64,000 bases of DNA from Pseudomonadota bacterium (GTDB lineage: Bacteria; Pseudomonadota; Gammaproteobacteria; Steroidobacterales; Steroidobacteraceae), in assembly GCA_025356075.1 (NCBI GenBank), contig JANXUT010000029.1, positions 1-64,000 of the forward strand, in the 5' to 3' direction. The notes below the pieces were generated by a model that was given only the letters and a program-made list of their open reading frames with translations, did not search any database and had not been told where the DNA came from. The translations under genes were made by a program, and so were the position numbers. Positions 54,301 through 62,472 of this stretch are shown here, piece by piece (the stretch's first letter is position 1; every line of letters begins with the position of its first letter).

Positions 54301-55986
54301 GCGATGCGGCTCGGCTCGCTCGAGGGCCACGACGCGCTCAAGCAGCTCGTGCAGCGCCGCGCGGCGGCGAGGGGCGAGCAGGCGCGATTGACGCGCACGC
54401 TCATCACGGATCGCGCCTGGCTCTGTGTCCTCAAGACCTCCTCCGCCGTCCTGCGCCGGGCGCTCCACGACTACGCGCGCGCCACCCGGTCGATGCAGGG
54501 CGCTGCGAGCGCCCGCGACCGGCAGCTGCGCACCGACGCCGCCGGCGCCTTGAAGCGCGCCGCCGGCGTCCTGCCGTGCCTCATCGTGCCCGAGTGGCGC
54601 CTACCCGAACTCCTGCCGGCAGCGATCGAGGCATTCGATCTCGTCGTCATAGACGAGGCATCGCGCTCGGACCTCAGCGCGCTGCCGGCACTCCTGCGCG
54701 GCAAGGAACTCCTAGTCTTGGGCGACGCGCGGCAATCACCGCCGCCGCCGACCACCGTCGCGAAGCAGAAGCTCCAGGACCTCGCACGGCGCAGCCTCGC
54801 CGACCAGCCGCACGGCGCGGACATGGCCCCGGGTCGCTCGCTCTACGACCTTGCGCTTGCGGCCTTCGACGGGCCCGCGCTTGCGCTCCGTGAGCAGTTC
54901 CGCATCGACCCCGCGATCATCGAGTTCTCCAACCGCGAGTTCTACGACGGCTCGATCGTCTCGCTGCGCGCGGCGGACGCCGCCGACCGGCTCGAACCGC
55001 CGCTCGTCGATGTGTTCGTCGCCGGGGCCGAGCGCAAGGGCGAGGTCAACGACGCGGAGGCGCACGCGATCGCCCGCCATATCGAGGAACTCCTGACGGA
55101 CGAGACGCTGTCCGGCCGATCGATCGGCGTCGTCTCGCTGCTCGGCCCCGACCAGGCGCAGCGTCTCGAGGAACTCATCCGCGCGCGCATCTCGCCGCGC
55201 GACCTCGTCGGCCGCCGCATCGTCGTCGGCATGCCAGCCCGTTTCCAGGGGCGCGGCCGGTCGATCATGCTGCTGTCGATGGCCATCACCCGCGAGAGCG
55301 CGGCGGTCGGGGAGGCGGCGGGCGTCGCGCAACTCTTCAACGTCGCCGTCACGAGCGCGCGCGACCGGGTCGTCCTCTTCCGCTCGATCGAGGAGGCGGA
55401 CGCGCCTGCCGACAGCTGCCACGCGCGGCTGATCCGGCACTTCCGCGAGCCGTTCCCGACGGCGGCGCCGGAGGCGACGCCTTCGCGCGAGCGCTGCCGC
55501 ACCCACCTCGAGCGCGCGATCTTCGATGCGCTGGTGGAGCGTAACTACCGGGTCACGCCGCAGTTCAGCGCGGGCCGATACCGGATCGATCTTGTCGTCG
55601 AGGGCGCGGGCGGCCGCCGCCTCGCGGTCGAGTGCGACGGCGACGGTGGTCGCGAGCAGACGGCGTGGGCCACGAGCGTGTCGAAGCAGCGCGCGCTCGA
55701 GCTCGCTGGCTGGACGTTCTGGCGCTCGTTCGCGGCGAGCTTCGTGCTCAGGCGCGAACACGTGCTCGAGGACCTTTTCGGTACGCTCGATCAGATGGGC
55801 ATCGACCCACAGGGCACGGCGGCGGCCGAGCCCTGCCAGCTGAGCACGCACTTCGTGATCGGGCGGCCGCGCAGCCCGCCGGCCCCCGCTGCAATTCCGG
55901 AGCCGTCCGTGGTCGAACCGCAGTCCGAGCCCGCTCTCCTCGCTCCACCGACCCGCGCGCCCCGCCGCTCGCGCACGCAGCGCTAG
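51364..55986 (+). CDS. SF1 helicase (COG1112-like) with C-terminal PD-(D/E)xK-type nuclease domain
   Basis: 1540 residues. About 380 residues of unrecognised N-terminal domain are followed by an SF1 helicase: PLPYNEAQAAVV (Q-motif-like), Walker A DGAPGTGKTHTIANV (Lys415), a long helical insert (about 470-1060), Walker B FDLVVIDEASRSD, LVLGDARQSPPPPT, LREQFRIDPAIIEFSNREFY and QLFNVAVTSARDRVVLF. Near 1400-1430, YRIDLVVEG and LAVECDGDG give the D...ExC arrangement of Vsr/DUF559-type nucleases, ending in a Pro-rich tail. Such fusions occur in phage defence and repair. No partner gene is adjacent. The start is uncertain: GTG 51364 or 51436. Confidence 0.85.
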   Translation: MPREVRASRTPPAPLALGPAGQPIVTSASSRLCGLLAYLEQVETLQQPSLLSVPAEPFRAFEAQVGDLPGLTFNQLHDGDDVWLSLPRLGPIPPPEPPASLDPWIELNHAADAEPTLRTEVLKSAKTGDTRLTLANFPGISKVFETYLEQQWKPWAAAERPRREAIALYNRLFALRQLLLTGASDAPLELVWGMGVALWKPAGARHALRYPLIAQTCDISLNAQTFEIEIRPRDAEPTLELEGLTALKSPATASLATRFAEHLAGIARRPSPFEIPTTAPFLKGAQELLDPTGRFVGGEGAGRLPDPGKQLLVTDTWVVFVRRRSVRNVLRDMTELRSLLEARPVPPAAAAQLVGARTQAKSADSSAPEPTPEGPTSDEQPVLFPLPYNEAQAAVVGALAEHAAVVVDGAPGTGKTHTIANVIAHSLAHGRRVLVTANDESTLAGLRHLLPEDLRPLTLAVVSSDRSTAKQLLQAAQAFASRAGSAKVRALEAAVAANDKRRTELRFSIDAADERIAELAAGQLSPFTIDGRDVTPGELAGLVLEGASAYGWLADPLDPESQSTPPFGNTEIAAVREARASLGADLAYLGAHLPTPETLPDEAALVALHHDLLRAHRTEALNASGTVMPLIDGSPQTLERAAKLRDLLDKADALHAAVDKDPFGWADRLRVRFQAREDPLARGLITIARSVAVEDLAQRVRMTKPVELPRDAEQLSEVAEAVERLADGKFGFRTPLGNKEARASLNAITVGGAKPATAADWRRVADELAHRGKARKLLASWNEVVGDCNLEPMRETGARASAPMAARADHVLKMHELVTRVEAPIRTEIPAVFAGDSLANLSEHDGSMRRAAAESLASHLDRGQLASASSRAREVLVRLEGMSGAIVDRLWAFLTTTIGRHGGSAGDEALTAEWRALVAELRRLEELKPILATVESIAARIEAAGATRWAGSLREAPVVGHNDPWTPADWLDAWQWRIAAMRLGSLEGHDALKQLVQRRAAARGEQARLTRTLITDRAWLCVLKTSSAVLRRALHDYARATRSMQGAASARDRQLRTDAAGALKRAAGVLPCLIVPEWRLPELLPAAIEAFDLVVIDEASRSDLSALPALLRGKELLVLGDARQSPPPPTTVAKQKLQDLARRSLADQPHGADMAPGRSLYDLALAAFDGPALALREQFRIDPAIIEFSNREFYDGSIVSLRAADAADRLEPPLVDVFVAGAERKGEVNDAEAHAIARHIEELLTDETLSGRSIGVVSLLGPDQAQRLEELIRARISPRDLVGRRIVVGMPARFQGRGRSIMLLSMAITRESAAVGEAAGVAQLFNVAVTSARDRVVLFRSIEEADAPADSCHARLIRHFREPFPTAAPEATPSRERCRTHLERAIFDALVERNYRVTPQFSAGRYRIDLVVEGAGGRRLAVECDGDGGREQTAWATSVSKQRALELAGWTFWRSFAASFVLRREHVLEDLFGTLDQMGIDPQGTAAAEPCQLSTHFVIGRPRSPPAPAAIPEPSVVEPQSEPALLAPPTRAPRRSRTQR

Positions 55987-56173
55987 CGGGACGCCCTGCG
56001 ATCAGGCCGCGGGCTCCTGCCGCCGATCGGGTCGGGCGCTTTCTCTTCATCGTCCTGTCGATTTCGGCTCCCCCCGATCGTCGTATCCATGACGAGGAAA
56101 GACGCGCCGCCGCCCCCCATGCGGGACCCCGGGGCTACCGATCTCAAACGATTGAAACTACGGGGAATCCGCC

Positions 56174-56614
56174 ATGAGAGTTATGGTAATCGTGAAGGCG
56201 ACTGCCGACAGCGAGCGGGGCGAGATGCCGAGCACCGAGCTGCTGACCGAAATGGGAAAATTCAACGAGCAGCTCGTCAAGGCGGGAGTGCTCCTCGCGG
56301 CCGACGGCTTGCAGCCGAGTTCCAGGGGCAAGCGAGTTCGATTCTCGGGGGCGAACCGCCACGTCATCGATGGGCCGTTCGCCGAGACCAAGGAGCTGAT
56401 CGCCGGATTCTGGCTCTGGCAGGTCAAGTCGATGGAGGAAGCTCTCGAGTGGGTGAAGCGCTGCCCGAACCCGATGCCGACCGACTCCGACATCGAGATC
56501 CGCCGCGTCTTCGAGGCCGAGGATTTCGGCCCCGAACTAACCCCGGAGCTGAGCGCGCAGGACGAGCGCCGGCGGGGGGAGTCCGCCGACCGCGCGCGTC
56601 CGACACGCGCCTGA
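56174..56614 (+). CDS. YCII/DGPF domain protein 1
   Basis: 146 residues. YCII-related ferredoxin-like fold with the DGPF signature in VIDGPFAETKELIAGFWLW and RVMVIVKATADSERGE at the start; a charged C-terminal tail (about 115-146) is probably disordered. DGPF proteins are the standard partners of ECF42 sigma factors; their biochemical role is unknown. It is first of four genes on the plus strand leading to the sigma factor. The gap of 187 bases upstream is the likely ECF42-dependent promoter region. Confidence 0.9.
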   Translation: MRVMVIVKATADSERGEMPSTELLTEMGKFNEQLVKAGVLLAADGLQPSSRGKRVRFSGANRHVIDGPFAETKELIAGFWLWQVKSMEEALEWVKRCPNPMPTDSDIEIRRVFEAEDFGPELTPELSAQDERRRGESADRARPTRA

Positions 56615-56632
56615 CACCAACGGAGCAAAACC

Positions 56633-57046
56633 ATGTTCGTCCAGCCCTACCTATTCTTCGAAGGCTCGTGCGAAGCGGCCGTCGAGTTCTACAAGCGCGC
56701 CGTGGGCGCGGAAGTCAAGATGCTGCTGCGCGTCAAGGACGCGCCGGAACCTCCGCCCTCGAGCATGGTGACGCCGGGATCGGAGATGAAGATCCTGCAC
56801 GTGACGCTGCAGATCGGCGATTCGCAGTTGCTCGCCTCCGACGGCCGCTGCAGCGGCAAACCCGACTTCCGGGGATTTTCGCTCTCGCTCTCGCTCCCTA
56901 CTCCGGCAGAGGCCGAGCGGGCCTTCGCGGCACTCGGCGAAGGCGGTAAGGTGGACATGCCGCTCGCGACGACGTTCTTCGCGCCGCGCTTTGGCATTCT
57001 GACCGACCGCTTTGGCGTCCGCTGGATGGTCATGGTTCCGGCGTGA
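56633..57046 (+). CDS. VOC family protein (PhnB-like)
   Basis: 137 residues. PhnB-type VOC fold: VQPYLFFEGSCEAAVEFYKR, AEVKMLLRVKDAPEPP, ILHVTLQIGDSQLLASD, SLSLPTPAEAERAFAAL and a final RFGILTDRFGVRWMVM. PhnB-like VOC proteins have no defined reaction. The gene lies between two DGPF genes, 18 and 37 bases from them, so it belongs to the same operon, which fits the usual ECF42 neighbourhood. Confidence 0.88.
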   Translation: MFVQPYLFFEGSCEAAVEFYKRAVGAEVKMLLRVKDAPEPPPSSMVTPGSEMKILHVTLQIGDSQLLASDGRCSGKPDFRGFSLSLSLPTPAEAERAFAALGEGGKVDMPLATTFFAPRFGILTDRFGVRWMVMVPA

Positions 57047-57083
57047 GGCGGTGACCACGCACACGCGCGACCTCGAGGATGAA

Positions 57084-57437
57084 ATGGCCTACGTACTGCT
57101 GATCATCGAACCGACCGGGATGCGCGAATCCCGTTCGCCCGCCGAGGGTGAGGCGCTCTACCGCCGCATGGAGGCATTCAGCGCGGACCTGAAGGCGCGC
57201 GGGCTATTGCGCGTCAGCCAGTCGCTGAAGTCGGATTCCGCGGGCGTGCGAGTGAAGCGCGAAGGCGGCCGGACGCGTCTCGTCGACGGGCCGTTCGCCG
57301 AGGCGAAGGAGATGGTCGGCGGATTCTTCTGGCTCACGTGCGAAAGCCGCGCCGAGGCAGTGGCGATCGCGGCCGAATGCCCGGCTACCGAGTGGGCGAC
57401 GATCGAGGTGCGCGAGCTCGGCGTCTGCTACGAGTAG
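57084..57437 (+). CDS. YCII/DGPF domain protein 2
   Basis: 117 residues from the ATG at 57084 (GAGG five bases upstream). YCII fold: MAYVLLIIEPTGMRESRSPA, a helix LYRRMEAFSADLKARGLLR, DGPF motif in RLVDGPFAEAKEMVGGFFWL, closing ATIEVRELG. A paralogue of the 56174 gene with clear divergence, as is usual in ECF42 operons. The sigma factor gene follows after 25 bases. Confidence 0.9.
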   Translation: MAYVLLIIEPTGMRESRSPAEGEALYRRMEAFSADLKARGLLRVSQSLKSDSAGVRVKREGGRTRLVDGPFAEAKEMVGGFFWLTCESRAEAVAIAAECPATEWATIEVRELGVCYE

Positions 57438-57462
57438 CGTTGGAACCCTGGCGTACCAACCG

Positions 57463-58722
57463 GTGACCGACTCGAGCAGCCACCGCACGGTCGAGGCGAT
57501 CTGGCGGATGGAGTCCGCGAAGATCATCGCGGTCCTGGCGCGCCTCCTTCGCGATGTCGGCCGCGCCGAGGAACTCGCCCAGGACGCGCTCGTCACGGCG
57601 CTTGAGCGCTGGCCGCGAGACGGCATCCCCGAACGGCCGGGCGCGTGGCTCATGACCACCGCCCGCAATCGCGCCCTCGATGAACTACGCCACGGCAAGC
57701 TCGTCGTCCGCACCGAGGCGAGCCTGCGTGCCGAGGCCGAGTCCGCGGGGGAGACCGCGCCTCGGCCCGAGGACCTGCTTGATGATGAGATCGGCGATGA
57801 TCTCCTCAGGCTCATCTTCATCGCGTGCCATCCGGTGCTCGCGACCGAAGCGCGGGTGGCATTGACGCTCAGGCTCCTTGGCGGCCTCACGACCCACGAG
57901 ATCGCGCGCGCGTTCCTCCAGTCGGAGCCGACGATCGCGCAGCGCATCGTGCGCGCCAAGCGGAGTCTCGCCGAGGCGCACGTGCCGTTCGAGATACCGA
58001 GGAGCAGCGAGCTCGCCGCGCGGCTCGCCTCGGTGCTCGAGGTAATCTACCTCGTATTCAATGAGGGCTACGCCGCAACCACGGGCGATGACTGGACGCG
58101 GCCGGCGCTCTGCGAGGAGGCTTTGCGGCTCGGGCGCATCCTCGCCGAACTCGTGCCGACGTCGCCCGAGGTACACGGACTCGTGGCGCTCATGGAGCTG
58201 CAGGCCTCGCGACTGCCGGCGCGCACCGCGCCGAGCGGCGAGCCCATCCTCTTGCTCGAGCAGGCGCGGGGGCGCTGGGACCAGCTCCTCATCCGTCGCG
58301 GCCTGGCCGCGCTCGAGCGCGCCGCGGCGCTCGGCGGTGCGCTCGGGCCCTACGCGTTGCAGGCGGCGGTCGCGGCCTGCCACGCCCGCGCTCGCGAGGC
58401 TTCCGAGACCGACTGGCCGAGGATCGTCGCGCTCTACGATGCGCTCGCGCAGCTCGCGCCATCGCCGGTCGTCGAGCTCAACCGCGCGGTCGCGGTCTCG
58501 ATGGCGTTCGGGCCCGCCCTGGCGCTTGAGATCGTCACGAGGCTCAACGCCGACCCCAGGCTCGCGGGCTATCACCTGCTGCCGAGCGTGCACGGCGATC
58601 TCCTTGAGAAGCTCGGACGCCGCGCCGAGGCGCGCGGCGAGTTCGAGCGGGCCGCGGCGATGACGCGAAACGGGCGCGAACGGGCGCTGCTGCTCGAGCG
58701 CGCGGCGGCGTGCCTGCACTGA
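57463..58722 (+). CDS. ECF42-type RNA polymerase sigma factor
   Basis: 419 residues, more than twice a normal ECF sigma. Region 2 is visible at VEAIWRMESAKIIAVLARLL, VGRAEELAQDALVTALERWP and PGAWLMTTARNRALDELR, and region 4 at LTLRLLGGLTTHEIARAFLQ and TIAQRIVRAKRSL. About 230 C-terminal residues form the helical, TPR-like extension that defines ECF42 (IYLVFNEGYAAT, VHGLVALMELQASRL, YALQAAVAACHARA, VELNRAVAVSMAFGPALAL). ECF42 factors have no anti-sigma gene, and the extension is thought to control activity. The DGPF/VOC genes just upstream are the expected targets. Confidence 0.93.
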   Translation: MTDSSSHRTVEAIWRMESAKIIAVLARLLRDVGRAEELAQDALVTALERWPRDGIPERPGAWLMTTARNRALDELRHGKLVVRTEASLRAEAESAGETAPRPEDLLDDEIGDDLLRLIFIACHPVLATEARVALTLRLLGGLTTHEIARAFLQSEPTIAQRIVRAKRSLAEAHVPFEIPRSSELAARLASVLEVIYLVFNEGYAATTGDDWTRPALCEEALRLGRILAELVPTSPEVHGLVALMELQASRLPARTAPSGEPILLLEQARGRWDQLLIRRGLAALERAAALGGALGPYALQAAVAACHARAREASETDWPRIVALYDALAQLAPSPVVELNRAVAVSMAFGPALALEIVTRLNADPRLAGYHLLPSVHGDLLEKLGRRAEARGEFERAAAMTRNGRERALLLERAAACLH

Positions 58723-58761
58723 GGCGAGCGGCCGGCACGTTCGCGCGGGCGCCGCGATGCG

Positions 58762-59142
58762 CTAGAGGGCGTGCGCGGCCATCCAGGTCGCGAGCGCGTC
58801 CTCCGGCAGCTCGCCGGTCGCGAGCTTCAGGAACGTCACGACGCACTCTTCGTCCGAGGCCACTAGCTCGGCGCCGTTGACGTGCAGGAAGAGTTCGGCG
58901 ACGACGAGGCTCGTGCGCTTGTTGCCATCGATGAACGGGTGGTTGCGGCAGAGCCCGTAGGCGAGGCTCGCCGCGAGCTCGGGTAGCGTCGCGCTCCCGT
59001 ACGCGAATCGCTGTCGCGGGCGGGCGAGGGCTGACTCGAGCAGGCCCGCGTCACGAACGCCCGATTCGCCGCCGTGCTCGGCGAGCTGCTCGTCGTGGAT
59101 CGCGAGCACCGTCGCGATCCCGAGCCAGTGCGGTTCGTCCAC
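58762..59142 (-). CDS. Doc-type (Fic fold) toxin of a type II toxin-antitoxin pair
   Basis: 126 residues. The Fic/Doc active-site motif NHPFIDGNKRTSLV (His68 to Thr77) is complete, in the short all-helical Doc form (LAIHDEQLAEHGG at the start, GLLESALARPRQRFAYG after it). Doc of phage P1 phosphorylates EF-Tu; related proteins AMPylate or act likewise, so inhibition of translation is the expected toxic effect. The ATP-anchoring motif is present, so it is not obviously inactive. It lies 14 bases after the AbrB-type gene on the same strand. Confidence 0.9.
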   Translation of the reverse strand: MDEPHWLGIATVLAIHDEQLAEHGGESGVRDAGLLESALARPRQRFAYGSATLPELAASLAYGLCRNHPFIDGNKRTSLVVAELFLHVNGAELVASDEECVVTFLKLATGELPEDALATWMAAHAL

Positions 59143-59156
59143 GGGTCGCCGCGCGG

Positions 59157-59381
59157 CTACTTCGCGAGCTCGCGCAGCGCCGCACGGCGCTTCTTCATGA
59201 TCTTGCGCGCCGCGTTCATGTGCTGCTCGAAGCCCGGGTTGTAGGGCGTCAGGCGGTAGCCGTCGGGAGACTCGGTGATATAGAGCGTGTCGCCCTTGCC
59301 GACCTTCAGGCGCCCGAGCGCCTCCTTCGGAAGCACGACGCCGAGCGAGTTGCCGATCGCGGTGAGCTTCAGTTCTATCAT
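59157..59381 (-). CDS. AbrB/MazE-type antitoxin partner of Doc
   Basis: 74 residues from the ATG at 59381. An N-terminal SpoVT-AbrB swapped-hairpin DNA-binding domain (IELKLTAIGNSLGVVLPKEA, LGRLKVGKGDTLYITES) is followed by a basic tail (NAARKIMKKRRAALREL) likely to wrap the toxin. Doc is classically paired with Phd, so an AbrB-fold partner is a mixed pairing, known but less common. AGGA precedes the ATG closely. The inverted repeat at 59399-59412 just upstream is a candidate autoregulatory site. Confidence 0.88.
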   Translation of the reverse strand: MIELKLTAIGNSLGVVLPKEALGRLKVGKGDTLYITESPDGYRLTPYNPGFEQHMNAARKIMKKRRAALRELAK

Positions 59382-59398
59382 CGTCCTATGTTCGTACG

Positions 59399-59412
59399 GT
59401 TGTAATAACAAC
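59399..59412. promoter_or_regulatory. Inverted repeat upstream of the AbrB/Doc operon
   Basis: GTTGT (59399-59403) and ACAAC (59408-59412) form perfect 5-bp arms around AATA, 17 bases upstream of the antitoxin ATG. The position and symmetry suit autorepression by the AbrB-fold protein. Confidence 0.45.
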
Positions 59413-59652
59413 GCAAGGGTGACGCGCTCGTCCCGGAGGCGCCCGGCGCTAGGGCCGGTTCTCGACCGCCAGGCCGAGAATCAACGTACTGGTTTATAAG
59501 ACTTTTTTGAACTCGAGCCGCGCCCCGTGCGAGCCATTAGCGTCGGTGATCGGCGACCCAATCGGGGGTGCGCTGGGCGCGCCCGGATGCTAAACGGTAG
59601 TGGAAGTCGACCTGGCGCAGGGTCCCCCGAAAGCGATCACAGGAGCGGGAAC

Positions 59653-60297
59653 ATGGCAGGAGCGCTGCGCACCGTCTCGCGAGTCGCACCGATGCTCGTC
59701 GTCGCAGCCGCAGCGATGGGGGCGGTGCCGACGCGTGTCGCGGGCGATCGGTTCGAGGCCTCGGACTCAAGCTCGCGTGCCGTCGCGGTCCTCGATGCCT
59801 CCGGCACGCGCCAGCTGCCGTTCGGCGGCTTCACGCTGCGCCAGCCCGGCCGCGCCGAGTGGATCATCGTCGGCTTCTACCTCATGTTCCGCGAAGTCAG
59901 CGACGGCGAGACTCGCCGGCGTGAAAGCTACTGGGTGGCGCGGCGCATCGACGGGAACGATCTTCCGAAGGCGCACATGGCAGCGGAAGTCCGCTGGGCC
60001 TCGTCGGAGACGTGCGCGGAGCTCGATGCCACCGTCCGGACGATGGCGGACGTGCAGGACCGGATCGAGGTCGCGGTGCCGGGCGATGGCGATGCGTCCG
60101 AGACCCCGGCGGCCTCGGTGCGCTACGGCCTCTGGTCCGACGAGGGCCGGTTCCGCGGCACGAGCTACGCGGCGTCCGTGCGAGTGACCGCCGTCACGGG
60201 TTCGCCGCTCGCCGTGTGGGTCGATGCGAGGCTCGCGGCGCTCGCGGCGTGCTGGCTCGAGGCCGCGCCGCCGGCCGTCACGGTCGCTGCCCCCTGA
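59653..60297 (+). CDS. Exported protein of unknown function
   Basis: 214 residues with GGAGCGGGAAC before the ATG. A signal peptide (VAPMLVVAAAAMGAVPTRVAG) is followed by a beta-rich region with no family I recognise (QLPFGGFTLRQPGRAEWIIV, GFYLMFREVSDGETRRRESY, VRYGLWSDEGRFRGTSYAAS). Two Cys (ETCAEL and AACWLE) could form a disulfide. It is monocistronic, between the TA pair and the BtuB-like receptor, with a strong shared terminator downstream. The 240 bases upstream contain an AT-rich stretch near 59488-59510 that may be its promoter. Confidence 0.72.
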   Translation: MAGALRTVSRVAPMLVVAAAAMGAVPTRVAGDRFEASDSSSRAVAVLDASGTRQLPFGGFTLRQPGRAEWIIVGFYLMFREVSDGETRRRESYWVARRIDGNDLPKAHMAAEVRWASSETCAELDATVRTMADVQDRIEVAVPGDGDASETPAASVRYGLWSDEGRFRGTSYAASVRVTAVTGSPLAVWVDARLAALAACWLEAAPPAVTVAAP

Positions 60298-60336
60298 TGA
60301 GGCTGTGGCCGGGCGACGGCGCCCGGCCGCTCATCA
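60295..60336. terminator. Strong bidirectional terminator
   Basis: GGCCGGGCG (60307-60315) pairs with CGCCCGGCC (60320-60328) around ACGG, and the outer arms TGATGAG (60295-60301) and CTCATCA (60330-60336) also pair. It lies between the convergent exported-protein and receptor genes. Confidence 0.72.
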
Positions 60337-60349
60337 TCCGGCGCGATCC

Positions 60350-62302
60350 TCAGAACCTCGCGCGCACCCCGACGAAGCCACCACGCCCGAGCGAACCGTA
60401 CTGGTAGGCCGTTTCGTACTGCTTGTTGGTCGCGTTCTCGAGTCGCCCGTAGGCTTCAAGCTGCGCCGAGAGCGGATACGACACGCGCACGTCTACCACC
60501 GCATAGCTCGCAAGCGCCAGCGAATTGCCGGGATCCTCGAAGCTCTCGCCAGCGTAGCGAAGCGCTACTGTCGTACTGAGGTCGCCGGGCCACAGGTACG
60601 TGATCGAGGCGTTGCCGCTCGACCTCGGGCGGCGCGCCAGCTCCTTCCCGAACGTTGCGGCACTCGGCGAACGGTCCTCCGTGCCGGTGTAGGTGTAGTT
60701 CGCCGCGAGGGCGAGCGCCGTCACCGGCGCGTAGCTCGCCTGCAGCTCGACCCCGTGCGCGAACGCCCGCGCGATGTTGGCGTAGTAGCCGAACGGCTCG
60801 ATCACGCACAACGGCGGCGGCGCCGTCACCGGGCACGAAAAGAAGGCGATGAGGTTGCGGCTGTCGCGGCTGAAGTAGGTCGCCGAGGCGATGAAGTGGC
60901 CACCGAGCGCGCGCTGTTCGATGCCAGCGTCCCAGCTCGTCGCTTCCTCGGGCTTGAGGTCTAAGTTCCCGTAGGAGCTGAAGAGCTGGTACAGCGCCGG
61001 CGCCTTGAACCCCTGGCCGATGCTGGCGCGCAGGATCGTCGTGCCGTCATTGAGTGCCCAGGCGAGCGCGGCCTGGCCGGTCGTGTGACTGCCGAACACA
61101 TCGTGCTTGTCGTAGCGGCCGCCGGCGGTCAGCGTGAGTCCCTGGGCCACCTCGTCCTGCAGCTGCAGGTAGGCGCTGTCGATCGTCGCGTGGCTCTTCA
61201 GCGGCGCCGGCACGAAGTCATAGGCAGGGGTGTCGGTCTCGATGGTCGTGCGCTCGCGTTGCAGCCCGAATACCGCCTGCAGCCCGGACGCCGGCTTCCA
61301 GGTGCCCTGGTACTCGGCGCGCGTGGTGCGGCCGATGCCGTAGAACGTCTCGTCGAACGACCCGAACGACGGATCGAACGATTTGCGATCCGTGTCCGAG
61401 CGCTGCAGCGCGACGCGGTTGGCGAGCGCGCCATTCAACGCCTTGAAGTTGACGCCCGCGTACTCGACGTACTGGGTCGTCTCGCCGTACTCGCGGTCAT
61501 CGCCAAGGTTGTAGTTCGGCGGGATGAAGCCATCGAAGTCCGTGCGCACGTGCGTGTAGTAGCCGCGAAGGTCAAGCTCGAGGGCCGGCGTGAAGTCGTA
61601 GCGCAGGCGACCGGCGAAGCCACGCGCCTTGCTGCCGTCGAGCTCCTGCCCGCCGAACGCCTTGTCGAAGGCGGAGATACCGTCGGTCCGCAGATAGTTG
61701 CCGGCGAGGCGCCAGGAGAGCGCATCGCTCTTGCCGCCAAGATCCCCGGCAACGTAGCCCGTGTCGCGCGAGCCGCCCTCGGCGCTGAAGCCGCCGCCGA
61801 AGCGACCGGAGGCCTCCGCAGTCGTGATGCTGACGACGCCACCGATCGCCTGGCTGCCGTAGAGCGTGGATTGCGCGCCGCGAAGGATCTCGATACGCGC
61901 GACGTCGCCCGTGAGCAGGTTGCCGAAGTCATAGCCGGCGCTTGGCGCGACCGGGTCGTTGATCGCGACGCCATCGATGAGGACGAGCGTCTGCGCGCTG
62001 TCGGCGCCGCGGATGAACACCGAGGTTGGCTGGCCGATGCCGCCGTTCCGCACGACGCTGATTCCCGGGGTCTGGGCGAGCAGGTCCGATATGACCACCG
62101 CCTGGCTCGCCTTGATCTCGGCGGCGGTGATGACCGTGACCGAGCTCCCGACGCGCGAGGCCGGCTCCTCGGTCCGGTTCGCAACGACGACGACGTCCTC
62201 GAGCACGCCTTGTGGCGTGGCAGCGGCTGCCTGGGCGAAGGAATCGGACGAAGAAGCGCACATGGCGATCGCCACGGCGATCGCACGATTGAGGATATTC
62301 AC
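60350..62302 (-). CDS. btuB: TonB-dependent vitamin B12 receptor, BtuB-like
   Basis: About 650 residues. Signal peptide (LNRAIAVAIAMCASSSDSFAQ), TonB-box region (LEDVVVVANR), plug domain (VISDLLAQTPGISVVRNGG, SVFIRGADSAQTLVLIDGV, RIEILRGAQSTLYGSQAIGG) and a 22-strand barrel ending in the terminal Phe of GGFVGVRARF, as outer-membrane proteins do. The cobalamin riboswitch directly upstream identifies corrinoids as the likely cargo. GTG 62302 has GGGAG seven bases upstream; the longer frame to 62332 has no such site. No BtuF/C/D transporter genes are in the window. Confidence 0.9.
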   Translation of the reverse strand: MNILNRAIAVAIAMCASSSDSFAQAAAATPQGVLEDVVVVANRTEEPASRVGSSVTVITAAEIKASQAVVISDLLAQTPGISVVRNGGIGQPTSVFIRGADSAQTLVLIDGVAINDPVAPSAGYDFGNLLTGDVARIEILRGAQSTLYGSQAIGGVVSITTAEASGRFGGGFSAEGGSRDTGYVAGDLGGKSDALSWRLAGNYLRTDGISAFDKAFGGQELDGSKARGFAGRLRYDFTPALELDLRGYYTHVRTDFDGFIPPNYNLGDDREYGETTQYVEYAGVNFKALNGALANRVALQRSDTDRKSFDPSFGSFDETFYGIGRTTRAEYQGTWKPASGLQAVFGLQRERTTIETDTPAYDFVPAPLKSHATIDSAYLQLQDEVAQGLTLTAGGRYDKHDVFGSHTTGQAALAWALNDGTTILRASIGQGFKAPALYQLFSSYGNLDLKPEEATSWDAGIEQRALGGHFIASATYFSRDSRNLIAFFSCPVTAPPPLCVIEPFGYYANIARAFAHGVELQASYAPVTALALAANYTYTGTEDRSPSAATFGKELARRPRSSGNASITYLWPGDLSTTVALRYAGESFEDPGNSLALASYAVVDVRVSYPLSAQLEAYGRLENATNKQYETAYQYGSLGRGGFVGVRARF

Positions 62303-62472
62303 GAACTTGCTCCCGCTGAACGCGACGACCACGGGTCGCGCGGCTACGGGCTCGCGAGCAGTCCCCCAAACGCGGGCACGGCGTCGCGGGCCCGCGTGCG
62401 CACGCGGCCCAACTCCGTCGTCTCCCGGGAATTCCCGCTCGCACAGCGCGCCCCGGCTGTTCGATGGACGAC

